Shown here: positions 9,461 to 17,316 of the stretch, in pieces
Numbering within the stretch: position 1 is the first letter of the stretch
How the letters are laid out: each line of letters starts with the position of its first letter
Source of the DNA: PNON01 sp963757065
GTDB taxonomy: Bacteria > Chloroflexota > Anaerolineae > Anaerolineales > Anaerolineaceae
NCBI GenBank assembly: GCA_963757065.1
Contig: CAVWQC010000007.1
Span: forward strand, 806,001-870,000
Direction of reading: 5' to 3'
DNA: 64,000 bases
Notes under the pieces: generated by a model
Databases searched by the model: none
What the model was told of the DNA's origin: nothing
What the model saw: only the letters and a program-made list of their open reading frames with translations
Translations under genes and position numbers: made by a program

Positions 9461-10570
9461 TTAATGGTTGTATCGTGTAAATTGATCGGGCTCTGCTTTA
9501 CGCGCCCAGCCTGAATTTATACGGAGCCAGGTATCGTCCCAGGTACGTGTCTTATTTTGTTGGTCTTTGGTTTCCACACTCAAAGCCCCTACAGCGAGCG
9601 CAGTTGTAAGCACATCTACTGGAGTTCGATCATGCAATATGGCTGCCAGAAAGCCGGCAATGGTCGCGTCTCCTGAACCTGAAGTGCCAGCAACCTTTAC
9701 TTCAAAACAAGGCTGCCAACTCTCAAAATCCCCCCAAGTCATCAGATCAGAAGGACATGCACGTCCCAAATCTTTCAAGGCACTGGCAGATGCGGTATGC
9801 ATATATAAACCACGGTCACCAAGTTTCAAGACCACCATTTTTGCGCCCAATTCCAACAATTCTGTGCTGACATTGGATAGCAAAGATACATTTAGAGGCA
9901 CATCCAATTCTTGACCCGACATGAATATGATCTCATCCAGGCTGGGTAGAAAAATATCTACAAACGGAAGTGCATTCTTCAAGATTAGACGCCAATTAGC
10001 TCGCCCAGCAAGTGAGGCGGGGTCTATGAATGCCATGTCGAGTGATGTAGTCAACCCTAATGACTTCATGCGACGAAACAATTCAGTTAATTGCGCTCCA
10101 TCATCAGCAAACATGCGAGCCATCAAAGGAGGATACCCGAAGTGGAACAGGCGTGCGTCAATTACATCTTCATCTTTTACATCATCAGCACAAAAATCAT
10201 CATTAGCTCCAGGATGATGCAAAAAGCGTCGATCACTATCAGGTGGACTGATGGTTATTGAATATGAAGTGCTGACTTCAGAACTTGTGACAATACTTGT
10301 AATTAGACTAGGGGAATGACTTGCTAATATCTGCCGGATGGTACTACCGAATTGGTCTGCACCGACTTTGGCTACCAACCGGGTGTCAATTCCTAAATGA
10401 TGCAATGCCAGCCCTGTATTGGAAACTACGCCTCCCGTAGTTATGGAAGCCGGGCCGATATTTACTAATCGACCCGGTCGAAAAGATGCATCGAATTGGT
10501 CAGATGTCTGTGTCGACAAATCAGGAATTATATCCAGACAAAGATGCCCGGCAACAATTGCATCCACCAT
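9461..10570 (-). CDS. PfkB-family carbohydrate kinase
   Basis: Ribokinase-fold sugar kinase of about 370 residues. The N-terminus AIVAGHLCLDIIPDL, the GGVVSNTGLALHHLG substrate motif, the GADQFG element and the C-terminal VAGTSGSGDATIAGFLAAIL with the catalytic Asp (PfkB signature 2 is normally GAGD, here GSGD) are all present. Start ATG 10570 is chosen over the upstream TTG. It is the last gene of the ROK-controlled operon, after a Gfo/Idh oxidoreductase, so it probably phosphorylates the product of the epimerase/dehydrogenase steps. Which sugar is phosphorylated cannot be told; 5-dehydro-2-deoxygluconokinase (IolC) is one relative. Confidence 0.82.
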   Translation of the reverse strand: MVDAIVAGHLCLDIIPDLSTQTSDQFDASFRPGRLVNIGPASITTGGVVSNTGLALHHLGIDTRLVAKVGADQFGSTIRQILASHSPSLITSIVTSSEVSTSYSITISPPDSDRRFLHHPGANDDFCADDVKDEDVIDARLFHFGYPPLMARMFADDGAQLTELFRRMKSLGLTTSLDMAFIDPASLAGRANWRLILKNALPFVDIFLPSLDEIIFMSGQELDVPLNVSLLSNVSTELLELGAKMVVLKLGDRGLYMHTASASALKDLGRACPSDLMTWGDFESWQPCFEVKVAGTSGSGDATIAGFLAAILHDRTPVDVLTTALAVGALSVETKDQQNKTRTWDDTWLRINSGWARKAEPDQFTRYNH

Positions 10571-10648
10571 GATCAAGTTACCTTTTTTACATCATGTATT
10601 CTTATTACAGCATTGGAATATTCCAACGCTAACCTTGTAATAAACTGA

Positions 10649-11794
10649 CTACACTTTTACCCATCCCTTTTCCAATACTGACCTGGAAATTGCATCGCAA
10701 ATCTGCATTTCGTGGTGGCCATCTTCAAATGTGGCAAATTTTCCGGTTTCAGGCATCTTCCCGGTTGCAATGGCTTTATAGAACTGCTTAAAGACCTGAA
10801 CAAAAGTATCTGGATATCCTTCGGCGTGACCACCTGGAAATCCAGTAAGGTTACGAACATCCTGGTGAAATAAGGATGGATCTTTGGATAATAATTGGTT
10901 TGGCTGATCCCTATAACCTATCCATAATTCATTTGGATTCTCTTGATCCCAGCGAAAAGTTGACTTTGATCCGCTAATTTCAAACCAGAAATAATTTTTT
11001 CTTCCTGCATTCACCTGCGAAAGACTTACATTTCCAAGTGCGCCATTTTCGAATCGGAATAGAATTACAGCAACATCTTCAGTTTTTATAAGCACTTCAT
11101 TTGTAGAAAGATTCTCGGTTATTTTCCCTGCATACGTTTCAACTTCAGAGGTGGGTTGAAGTCGGGTTTGGTGTACCGTTGAAAAATCAGCCATAACCTC
11201 AGTGATTTTTAATCCAGTTAAAAATGTAACAAGATCCATCCAATGGGTGCCAATATCTGCTACAGCACGTAATTTTCCACCCTTTTCAGATTCCAATCGC
11301 CAGTTCCAGTCAGTCTTGTTGAACAACCAATCCTGTAAATAGGCTCCATGAATAAGATATGGCGTACCCAGATCGCCATCGCTGATCCTTGCTCTCACTT
11401 CCTGGCAGATCGGGTAAAATCGAAGGTTGTAATTTACCGCATTGAAGAGATTCCTTTTCTTAGCGAGATCGACTAACACTTGAGACTCTGTCACTGACAT
11501 CGCCAAAGGTTTTTCACAAAATACATGCTTGCCAACTTCTAGTGCTTTTTTTGCCTGGCTGAAGTGCATGTTATTAGGTGTACACAGGTGGACTACATCA
11601 ATTTCCGGATCTGAAATTGCCTCATCAAAATTTTTGTACCACTTTGGGATCGAAAAATCATTTGCAGCTTTTTCAGCCTCAGCCTCACTGATTCCAGCCA
11701 CACCATAGACTTCGATACCCAGTCTCCTTAATGACTGAATGTGTGTTCCGCCCATAAATCCCACACCAATGACAGCAACTTTCGGTTTTTTCAT
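10649..11794 (-). CDS. Gfo/Idh/MocA-family oxidoreductase
   Basis: A 381-residue NAD(P)-dependent dehydrogenase. The N-terminal Rossmann motif reads VAVIGVGFMGGTHIQSL, followed by VVHLCTPNNMHF and the hallmark EKP triad in HVFCEKPLAMS that holds the catalytic lysine. The C-terminal substrate domain includes ADIGTHWMDLVTFLTG with the conserved Asp/His pair. Members oxidise sugars or inositols at a hydroxyl, often to 3-keto sugars. GGAGG stands 4-5 nt before the ATG. It is co-directional with two epimerases upstream and the kinase downstream. Confidence 0.85.
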   Translation of the reverse strand: MKKPKVAVIGVGFMGGTHIQSLRRLGIEVYGVAGISEAEAEKAANDFSIPKWYKNFDEAISDPEIDVVHLCTPNNMHFSQAKKALEVGKHVFCEKPLAMSVTESQVLVDLAKKRNLFNAVNYNLRFYPICQEVRARISDGDLGTPYLIHGAYLQDWLFNKTDWNWRLESEKGGKLRAVADIGTHWMDLVTFLTGLKITEVMADFSTVHQTRLQPTSEVETYAGKITENLSTNEVLIKTEDVAVILFRFENGALGNVSLSQVNAGRKNYFWFEISGSKSTFRWDQENPNELWIGYRDQPNQLLSKDPSLFHQDVRNLTGFPGGHAEGYPDTFVQVFKQFYKAIATGKMPETGKFATFEDGHHEMQICDAISRSVLEKGWVKV

Positions 11795-11892
11795 CTTACC
11801 TCCAAACAGACCCGAAAAAATATTAATTAATTGATATTATTTTCAATTTTGCCTAAACAACTAAGCCAACAAATCAGAAATATTAATCCCCC

Positions 11893-11927
11893 GGTTTCAA
11901 TGTCCCAGGAAAGGACACATTGAAACC
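11893..11927 (-). other. Intercistronic hairpin
   Basis: GGTTTCAATGT and its exact complement (11-bp arms) enclose a 13-nt loop between an epimerase gene and the next Gfo/Idh gene of the same operon. There is no T-run, so an RNA-processing or stability element or a weak attenuator is likelier than a full terminator. Confidence 0.5.
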
Positions 11928-11993
11928 ACAGGATAAATAATAATAGAATTGATCAGTCTCTATAAGCCCGATATGCCCAATCAAATAACCAGA

Positions 11994-12824
11994 TTACGAG
12001 ATTAATTTACTCAGATGCTCAAAACTTCGTTTCGCTTGATCAACTGTGCCACATTCCACACTCATGACGATATCATTCGGACACTTTTTAATAATTTCAA
12101 TGACTCGCTTCCAGTCTATTACACCATCCCCACAGGCACATCCAACAGGTGTACCACTTACTTTACCTCGTTCAGCGTCAGAGTGTTTAATATCAATATC
12201 TTTTGCGTGTAGATGAACAAGACGATCATTTACATGCGACAACCACTCATACGTATCACCAGTACCTGCAAGGTAGCTATTTCCGGTGTCATAATTGATG
12301 CCAATGGCCGGTGATTTTACAAGGTTATAGATACTATCCAGTCCTTCTTTTGATTTACTATATTGTTGATGAGGCTCAATACCGATCTTAATTCCGTGCC
12401 GTTCAGCAACCATTGATGCTTCTTTTAGCGTGTAAGTCATCAACATGTAATCCTGCTCTTTGGATGTCCACATTGGTTTTGGGCCTTCATCTGTATTAAC
12501 AACCGGGGCTCCGGCATCGGCTGCCCAGCGGATGGCAAGTTTTAGATATTCCACGCTTATTTCAGGTTTGCAGAGTGGGGTATGGGAGGATAGACCGGAT
12601 AATTTAATATTATATTTATCACATAAATCTCTTACCCATAGTGGATCGTCGTACATTGAAACACTGTGGAAATAACCTGCTTCACTTAATAATTCCCTGC
12701 CCCAATGGACCATGGGTTCAATATACTGGTAACCGATCTCGGCTGCTTTTGCAACACCCCAGGCAAAAGGTTTATCTGCAGAGCGAATAAACTCCATATT
12801 TACGCCAATGAATACTTTTCCCAT
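11994..12824 (-). CDS. Sugar phosphate isomerase/epimerase (AP_endonuc_2 TIM barrel)
   Basis: A 276-residue xylose-isomerase-like TIM barrel. Metal-ligand type positions are seen in KIGIEPHQQYS (Glu), GINYDTGNSYLAG (Asp) and LVHLHAKDIDIKH (His/Asp), with a final Glu in MSVECG. The family includes tagatose/psicose 3-epimerases, IolE, IolI and 3-keto-glycoside-eliminating enzymes. Start ATG has GGAGGAAT upstream. It lies between another paralogue and a Gfo/Idh dehydrogenase, a pairing common in inositol and 3-keto-sugar pathways; exact reaction unknown. Confidence 0.8.
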   Translation of the reverse strand: MGKVFIGVNMEFIRSADKPFAWGVAKAAEIGYQYIEPMVHWGRELLSEAGYFHSVSMYDDPLWVRDLCDKYNIKLSGLSSHTPLCKPEISVEYLKLAIRWAADAGAPVVNTDEGPKPMWTSKEQDYMLMTYTLKEASMVAERHGIKIGIEPHQQYSKSKEGLDSIYNLVKSPAIGINYDTGNSYLAGTGDTYEWLSHVNDRLVHLHAKDIDIKHSDAERGKVSGTPVGCACGDGVIDWKRVIEIIKKCPNDIVMSVECGTVDQAKRSFEHLSKLIS

Positions 12825-12853
12825 TTATTCCTCCATCTCCTTATTAAGAATGA

Positions 12854-13732
12854 TTACTTTTTTGCTGCCATCTTTTTGTTAGTTTTTTCAACTAACTGAC
12901 GGACAAAAGCCAGGCTTTTTTCAATCATCGGACCACCCTGGCCTTCACATTCCAGGCTGACCACACCGTCATAACCAATATCGACGAGGACATCGAAACA
13001 TTTTTCAATATTCTCTTTATTGACACCTTCACCTATGGCACATTGGCTGACAGCAATACCTGTAAGTTCGCCGCGTAAGGACGCAGCAAGGGTATCACTT
13101 ACATCCTTTACATGGACATGACTGACTTTATTCTTAAACTTCCGAAGGAAGGCAACAGGATCTTGCCCTGCGATGAATGTATTTCCTGTGTCCATATTCA
13201 TGCGTAGATATGGACTATCAACAAAAGATAACATTTTTTCCATGAACTCTGGTTTGGTTGTGTAGAAACCATGAGGTTCGATATCTATGATCATTTTATA
13301 ACGTTCTGCAACCTCGATAACCTGGCTATATGATCGCTTCATCATTTCCATAGCCTGGTCATTTGTTAACGCTTTTGGAGCAAACCTGTCATCAGTCGTA
13401 TCGATATGGTCGCATCCGGCCAGATAAGCCCAGCGTATCGTTCTAAGAATGTATTCAACGCCTAATGTAGCTCCTTCAGGGAGAGATAATGGAAAAGCAG
13501 CATCGATTTGAGAGAAACGAACACCATATTTAGCGGCTTTCTCTTGCCACATCATAGGATCTTCCCACATGGCTACATGCGGCTGGTAACCAAGGCCATG
13601 TATCCAACTTACACCATCGATCATCCCACATTCGATCCAATGGACATCATTTTTCTGTGCCCACTGTAAAGCCTGTTCAAAATTCCAATAGCTGCTATTA
13701 AAGGCATCTGTATGAAAACCGATCTCGATCAT
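12854..13732 (-). CDS. Sugar phosphate isomerase/epimerase (AP_endonuc_2 TIM barrel)
   Basis: Second TIM-barrel epimerase of the operon, about 292 residues. The start is taken at ATG 13732 (MIEIGFHTDAF) because AAAGGAG stands 10 nt upstream; a longer frame upstream lacks a good site and would overlap the hairpin. Conserved points are DIEPHGFYTTK, RMNMDTGNTFIAG, VSHVHVKDV and SLECEGQGG at the end, where metal ligands fall in this family. It is clearly related to its downstream neighbour, so the two may act on successive intermediates or as a heteromer. Confidence 0.8.
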   Translation of the reverse strand: MIEIGFHTDAFNSSYWNFEQALQWAQKNDVHWIECGMIDGVSWIHGLGYQPHVAMWEDPMMWQEKAAKYGVRFSQIDAAFPLSLPEGATLGVEYILRTIRWAYLAGCDHIDTTDDRFAPKALTNDQAMEMMKRSYSQVIEVAERYKMIIDIEPHGFYTTKPEFMEKMLSFVDSPYLRMNMDTGNTFIAGQDPVAFLRKFKNKVSHVHVKDVSDTLAASLRGELTGIAVSQCAIGEGVNKENIEKCFDVLVDIGYDGVVSLECEGQGGPMIEKSLAFVRQLVEKTNKKMAAKK

Positions 13733-13778
13733 GGATATCGAACTCCTTTCATGGAAATTAATACTTAGAGATAAGAGA

Positions 13779-13805
13779 AGGCCCGCCCGGTTTCCGAGCG
13801 GGCCT
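13779..13805 (-). terminator. GC-rich hairpin after the binding-protein gene
   Basis: AGGCCCGC / GCGGGCCT arms with an inner CGG-TTT-CCG extension form a strong hairpin 30 nt past the stop of the binding-protein gene and 46 nt before the next start. On the minus strand it is followed by a pyrimidine-rich tract (TTCTCTTATCTC). It probably acts as a partial terminator or 3' stabiliser that raises binding-protein expression above the downstream enzymes. Confidence 0.7.
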
Positions 13806-13835
13806 AACTCCACTTACTTCTTTGTTATAAAAGTC

Positions 13836-15137
13836 TTATTCAACTACGTCTTTATACTTATTTATGTCGAGCGCTTTCCATGCATCTGGCCAATTGGTCA
13901 TGTCTTCTGCACTGCTCATTACATAATACAGCGGGGGCATTCCTGTACCAACATATTGATCCAGGTTTTCAGCGGTGACATCTGGTTGTGGGAGAACCCA
14001 GTTGTGCTGTACAGTCTTTCCCTGGAGGAACATGACTGAGGAGAGGACTGCTGTTCGCCACATGAAGGTGGAGAAGGTGGGGGCAATACCGTTGATGTTA
14101 TTGGTCTTCCAGTAATCAAGGAAGTCTTGCTGGTCTTCACCAACCATAACACTAGGATAGGCATATCCACCGTCCTTGAAGGCTTCGAGGATGGTAACTG
14201 CTGTACCGCCAGCATCCATCCAAACAGCATCGATGTTACCGTATTTTGATAGGTAATCACTGACTACTGTCGAGGCTTTGAAGGAATCGTAAGCAACGAA
14301 TTCAACACCGATCACATTGATCTGAGGATTCTCTTCGAAGATCTTGCGGGCTGCACCCCAACGCTGTTCGAGTACGTCCACACCCGGGAGGATACGGAAG
14401 GCAAGAACGTTACCACCCTTTGCACCCAGATCTTTCACGATTTTCTCAGCGCCAGAGATACCGAAGGCATAACCACCGATGGTACGTTCGGAAACGACTG
14501 GGCAGTCAGTTAGAGCATAGCGGTCAAATTGAACAACCGGCATAACTGCGCAAGCTTTCTCAACGATGGGTGTCAGAGCTTCGGAAGTATTGGATGCAAC
14601 AATGAGAATGTCGCATTTTCCGGGAGTATTGATGATATCCTGGATATCAGCAATTTGTTTGGCATCGTCGCCAGCAGCATCAAGGTGATAGAAATTCTTC
14701 ACCAGGCCTTCAGCACGCAGCATCTCAACCTGTTCGCGCATGGTCACATAACCGGTAACACGCCATGGGTTGTTGACACCAGCATTGGAGAAGCAGATGT
14801 TGTATGGAGCTACTTTCTTGGCGAATTCAGCATACTGCGGGTATTTGCTGATATCGGTCGGATTTTCAACAAGGTACTGCAGGTATATTGGATCATTTGG
14901 ATTGATAGGTGCCTTGGTCATCCATTCTTTATTTGTTGCATAGTCTGCATCATTAAAGAATTGTGGGGCAACTTTAGCAGAATCCATCTGTAAACCAGGA
15001 TTGGCTGCTGCAGCAGGAGCTGCGGGAGCAGCGGGTTCAGCGGGTGCTGCGGGTGCAGCGGGGGCCGCTGGTGCGCAAGCGCCTAAAACCATGGCCAGAA
15101 CCATCAATACTGACATGACAAAAATACTTTTTTTCAT
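13836..15137 (-). CDS. Sugar ABC transporter substrate-binding lipoprotein
   Basis: 433-residue periplasmic-binding-protein-1/ribose-type receptor. The signal peptide ends in the lipobox VLGAC (Cys21), followed by an unusually regular Ala-Pro linker rich in PAAPA units (about residues 22-46). The mature domain shows NICFSNAGVNNPWR, AAGDDAKQIADIQDII, DILIVASNTSEALTPIVEKA, and GNIDAVWMDAGGTAVTILEAF, all typical of Peripla_BP_4 sugar receptors. It follows its two permease genes and ATPase in the same operon. A distant ribosome-binding-like element lies 85 nt upstream and a hairpin directly downstream. Confidence 0.88.
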   Translation of the reverse strand: MKKSIFVMSVLMVLAMVLGACAPAAPAAPAAPAEPAAPAAPAAAANPGLQMDSAKVAPQFFNDADYATNKEWMTKAPINPNDPIYLQYLVENPTDISKYPQYAEFAKKVAPYNICFSNAGVNNPWRVTGYVTMREQVEMLRAEGLVKNFYHLDAAGDDAKQIADIQDIINTPGKCDILIVASNTSEALTPIVEKACAVMPVVQFDRYALTDCPVVSERTIGGYAFGISGAEKIVKDLGAKGGNVLAFRILPGVDVLEQRWGAARKIFEENPQINVIGVEFVAYDSFKASTVVSDYLSKYGNIDAVWMDAGGTAVTILEAFKDGGYAYPSVMVGEDQQDFLDYWKTNNINGIAPTFSTFMWRTAVLSSVMFLQGKTVQHNWVLPQPDVTAENLDQYVGTGMPPLYYVMSSAEDMTNWPDAWKALDINKYKDVVE

Positions 15138-15222
15138 TATCTTTACTCCTCCTAATATAGGAAACTTTGATTTTCTCTAACTATACTTAACATCTTCTTA
15201 TTTAACTTAAATTTTCCGAAAA

Positions 15223-15232
15223 TCACCTCCTT
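15223..15232 (-). promoter_or_regulatory. Distant full-length Shine-Dalgarno element in binding-protein leader
   Basis: On the minus strand TGAAGGAGGTGA (core AAGGAGGTGA) matches the 16S anti-Shine-Dalgarno end almost completely, yet it is 85 nt before the binding-protein ATG, which has its own AGGAGG site. A short frame opening at the embedded GTG runs 24 codons and ends at the second ribosome site. A near-identical element lies 82 nt before the binding-protein gene at 56964. Confidence 0.5.
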
Positions 15233-15299
15233 CAACTGTATTTCCACTCGACTTTCAATTTGTATCAAAGCATAAGAGTGGATCTCTTGGAAGAAATAT

Positions 15300-16307
15300 C
15301 TACCGCTTTTTCATGGTGCTTAGCGCTGAATAAGCTACAACTCCGATTATTATCAAGCCCTGGACTGCATCCGTATATGGCTTGGGTAATCCCAATTGGT
15401 TTAATAAATTCACAATAGCCTGAAGAGTAAAGGCTCCAAAAATTACATTAATAACATTGCCTTTTCCCCCGCCTAACATTGCGCCGCCAATCACACATGC
15501 AGCTATCGCTTGCATTTCCATGCCTTCGCCTATGGTTACGTTCACACCTCCATAGCCCGCAGTCATGATTCCACCCAGAACTGCAAAAACACTGCAAAAT
15601 ACAAAGCTCAAAATTCGGATTAGTTTTACTCTGACGCCTGATAGACCTGAAGCCCGCATATTATCGCCAATAGACAAAACAAAGCGGCCAAAATTAGTTT
15701 TATGGAAAATGAAATAAGCGATCAAAGCAAGAACAATTAGAATAATAAATGAGTACGGTATTCTGGAAAAGAATGGAACATCCTGGATATAATTACGACC
15801 AAAAGCGCGGAAATTATCAGTAAGATATCCTTGAGGGGCACCACCAACGTAATAAAGAGCAGCTCCACGAACTACCATCATCATACCCAATGTTGTTATG
15901 AATGATGGAACTTTCAAATAACTCACAATGGCCCCATTAATTACTCCAACCAATATCCCTAAACCGAGAAGAATAAGTATGTTTGGTACAAGATTGGCTG
16001 GATCATTCGCAAGGAATTTTGAACTTACCAGTACACAAAATGTAACAATTGCACCTATCGATAGATCAAAACCTCCCAGAGCTAACACGACCATTTCTCC
16101 AATAGCGAGTACGGCTAATGGGGATGCCGGACGGAGAAAGGTCATGATACCATTCATTGTCTGATAACCTTTAGGATTGAGAAATCCTAATGTTACAAAA
16201 ATGACGATAAAAATAGGGTAAACAGGAGGAATTCTCTTGAATAAGCCCCAGGATTTCTTAAGGAAATTGTTAGAAGAACCAGATGTAGTAATTGTCGAAG
16301 CAGTCAT
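15300..16307 (-). CDS. Sugar ABC transporter permease (RbsC family)
   Basis: BPD_transp_2 inner-membrane permease, about 335 residues with many hydrophobic helices. Signature segments are GEMVVLALGGFDLSIGAIVTF, YLKVPSFITTLGMMMVVRG, FHKTNFGRFVLSIGDNMRAS and the GGAMLGGGKGNVINVIFG loop. ATG 16307 is preferred over GTG 16316 because AAGGAG lies 8 nt before it. It follows the other permease by about 12 nt; the two probably form a heterodimeric channel. Confidence 0.87.
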   Translation of the reverse strand: MTASTITTSGSSNNFLKKSWGLFKRIPPVYPIFIVIFVTLGFLNPKGYQTMNGIMTFLRPASPLAVLAIGEMVVLALGGFDLSIGAIVTFCVLVSSKFLANDPANLVPNILILLGLGILVGVINGAIVSYLKVPSFITTLGMMMVVRGAALYYVGGAPQGYLTDNFRAFGRNYIQDVPFFSRIPYSFIILIVLALIAYFIFHKTNFGRFVLSIGDNMRASGLSGVRVKLIRILSFVFCSVFAVLGGIMTAGYGGVNVTIGEGMEMQAIAACVIGGAMLGGGKGNVINVIFGAFTLQAIVNLLNQLGLPKPYTDAVQGLIIIGVVAYSALSTMKKR

Positions 16308-16319
16308 TCGATTCACTCC

Positions 16320-17315
16320 TTAAGAAACTTCTTTATTCAAGCGTAAGGTGTAGCTTCCTACCGCGAGTACGATAATAAGACCCTGGAAAACGTTCTTCAA
16401 GTATGGATTTACTCCCAGTTGGTTGAAGGCGGTGCTGAGGACGCCAAATATCAATACACCCGCGAGTGTTCCCCATACGCCGCCTTTACCACCAGATAAG
16501 GCAGTACCACCTATGACTGTTGTCGCAATAGAATTTAGATCATAAACACCATTTGGACCAACCCATGGCGCACCGGATCGCATCTGGCTGACCAGGAATA
16601 AACCTGAAAGAACAGCAGACATACTGCATAGAATGTGAGCACCAATCAATACCCTGTCTGTCCGTACACCTGAGAGGCGGGCAACTTCAGCATTACCACC
16701 AACACCATAAAGATGAGAACCAAATTTAGTTCTAGCCAGGATGAACCATCCAATTAAGACAATCAGTAACAAAATGATTATCGAAACTGGAATTGGGCCA
16801 AGTGTTCCATAACCAAAATATTCAAAAGACTCGGGCACGCTGCCTGTATAGTTTGAGAAGGTAGCATTGATTATACCTTTGATGATCAGGCTTGTACCCA
16901 GCGTCGCAATGAAAGGATTGACACGTAGTTTGGTGATGATCAATCCGTTGACCAAACCGATCGTCATCCCGATCAGGAATACACCTGCAAGGGCAATCGG
17001 GACATTCGCGGTCTCTCCCTGCATGATGTATGAAGACATGACAGCGGTGATACTGATCGTATAAGCTACAGATAGATCGATGGAAGCGCCGATCAGGACT
17101 AGTGTTTGTCCAACTGCTACGATACCCAAAGCAACTGACCGGACAATGATGTTTAACATGATGCTCGGATTCGTAAATATCTGACCATCCGCTTTAATTT
17201 GATCAAGTATTCCTGTGAAAAGGAAGACAAGAACCAGGAAAAAGAACACCGGAGGGATACGGACAGAACTTGAAATTCGTTTGAAGACATTTCCTGAAGG
17301 AGTATGTGTCGTCAT
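16320..17315 (-). CDS. Sugar ABC transporter permease (RbsC family)
   Basis: 331-residue partner permease. It shows GQTLVLIGASIDLSVAYTIS, KLRVNPFIATLGTSLIIKG, ARTKFGSHLYGVGGNAEVARL and the GGTALSGGKGGVWGTLAG loop expected in ribose/xylose-type BPD_transp_2 permeases. The ATG begins 1 nt after the stop of the ATPase gene, so the genes are translationally coupled. Confidence 0.88.
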   Translation of the reverse strand: MTTHTPSGNVFKRISSSVRIPPVFFFLVLVFLFTGILDQIKADGQIFTNPSIMLNIIVRSVALGIVAVGQTLVLIGASIDLSVAYTISITAVMSSYIMQGETANVPIALAGVFLIGMTIGLVNGLIITKLRVNPFIATLGTSLIIKGIINATFSNYTGSVPESFEYFGYGTLGPIPVSIIILLLIVLIGWFILARTKFGSHLYGVGGNAEVARLSGVRTDRVLIGAHILCSMSAVLSGLFLVSQMRSGAPWVGPNGVYDLNSIATTVIGGTALSGGKGGVWGTLAGVLIFGVLSTAFNQLGVNPYLKNVFQGLIIVLAVGSYTLRLNKEVS

Positions 17316-17316
17316 C

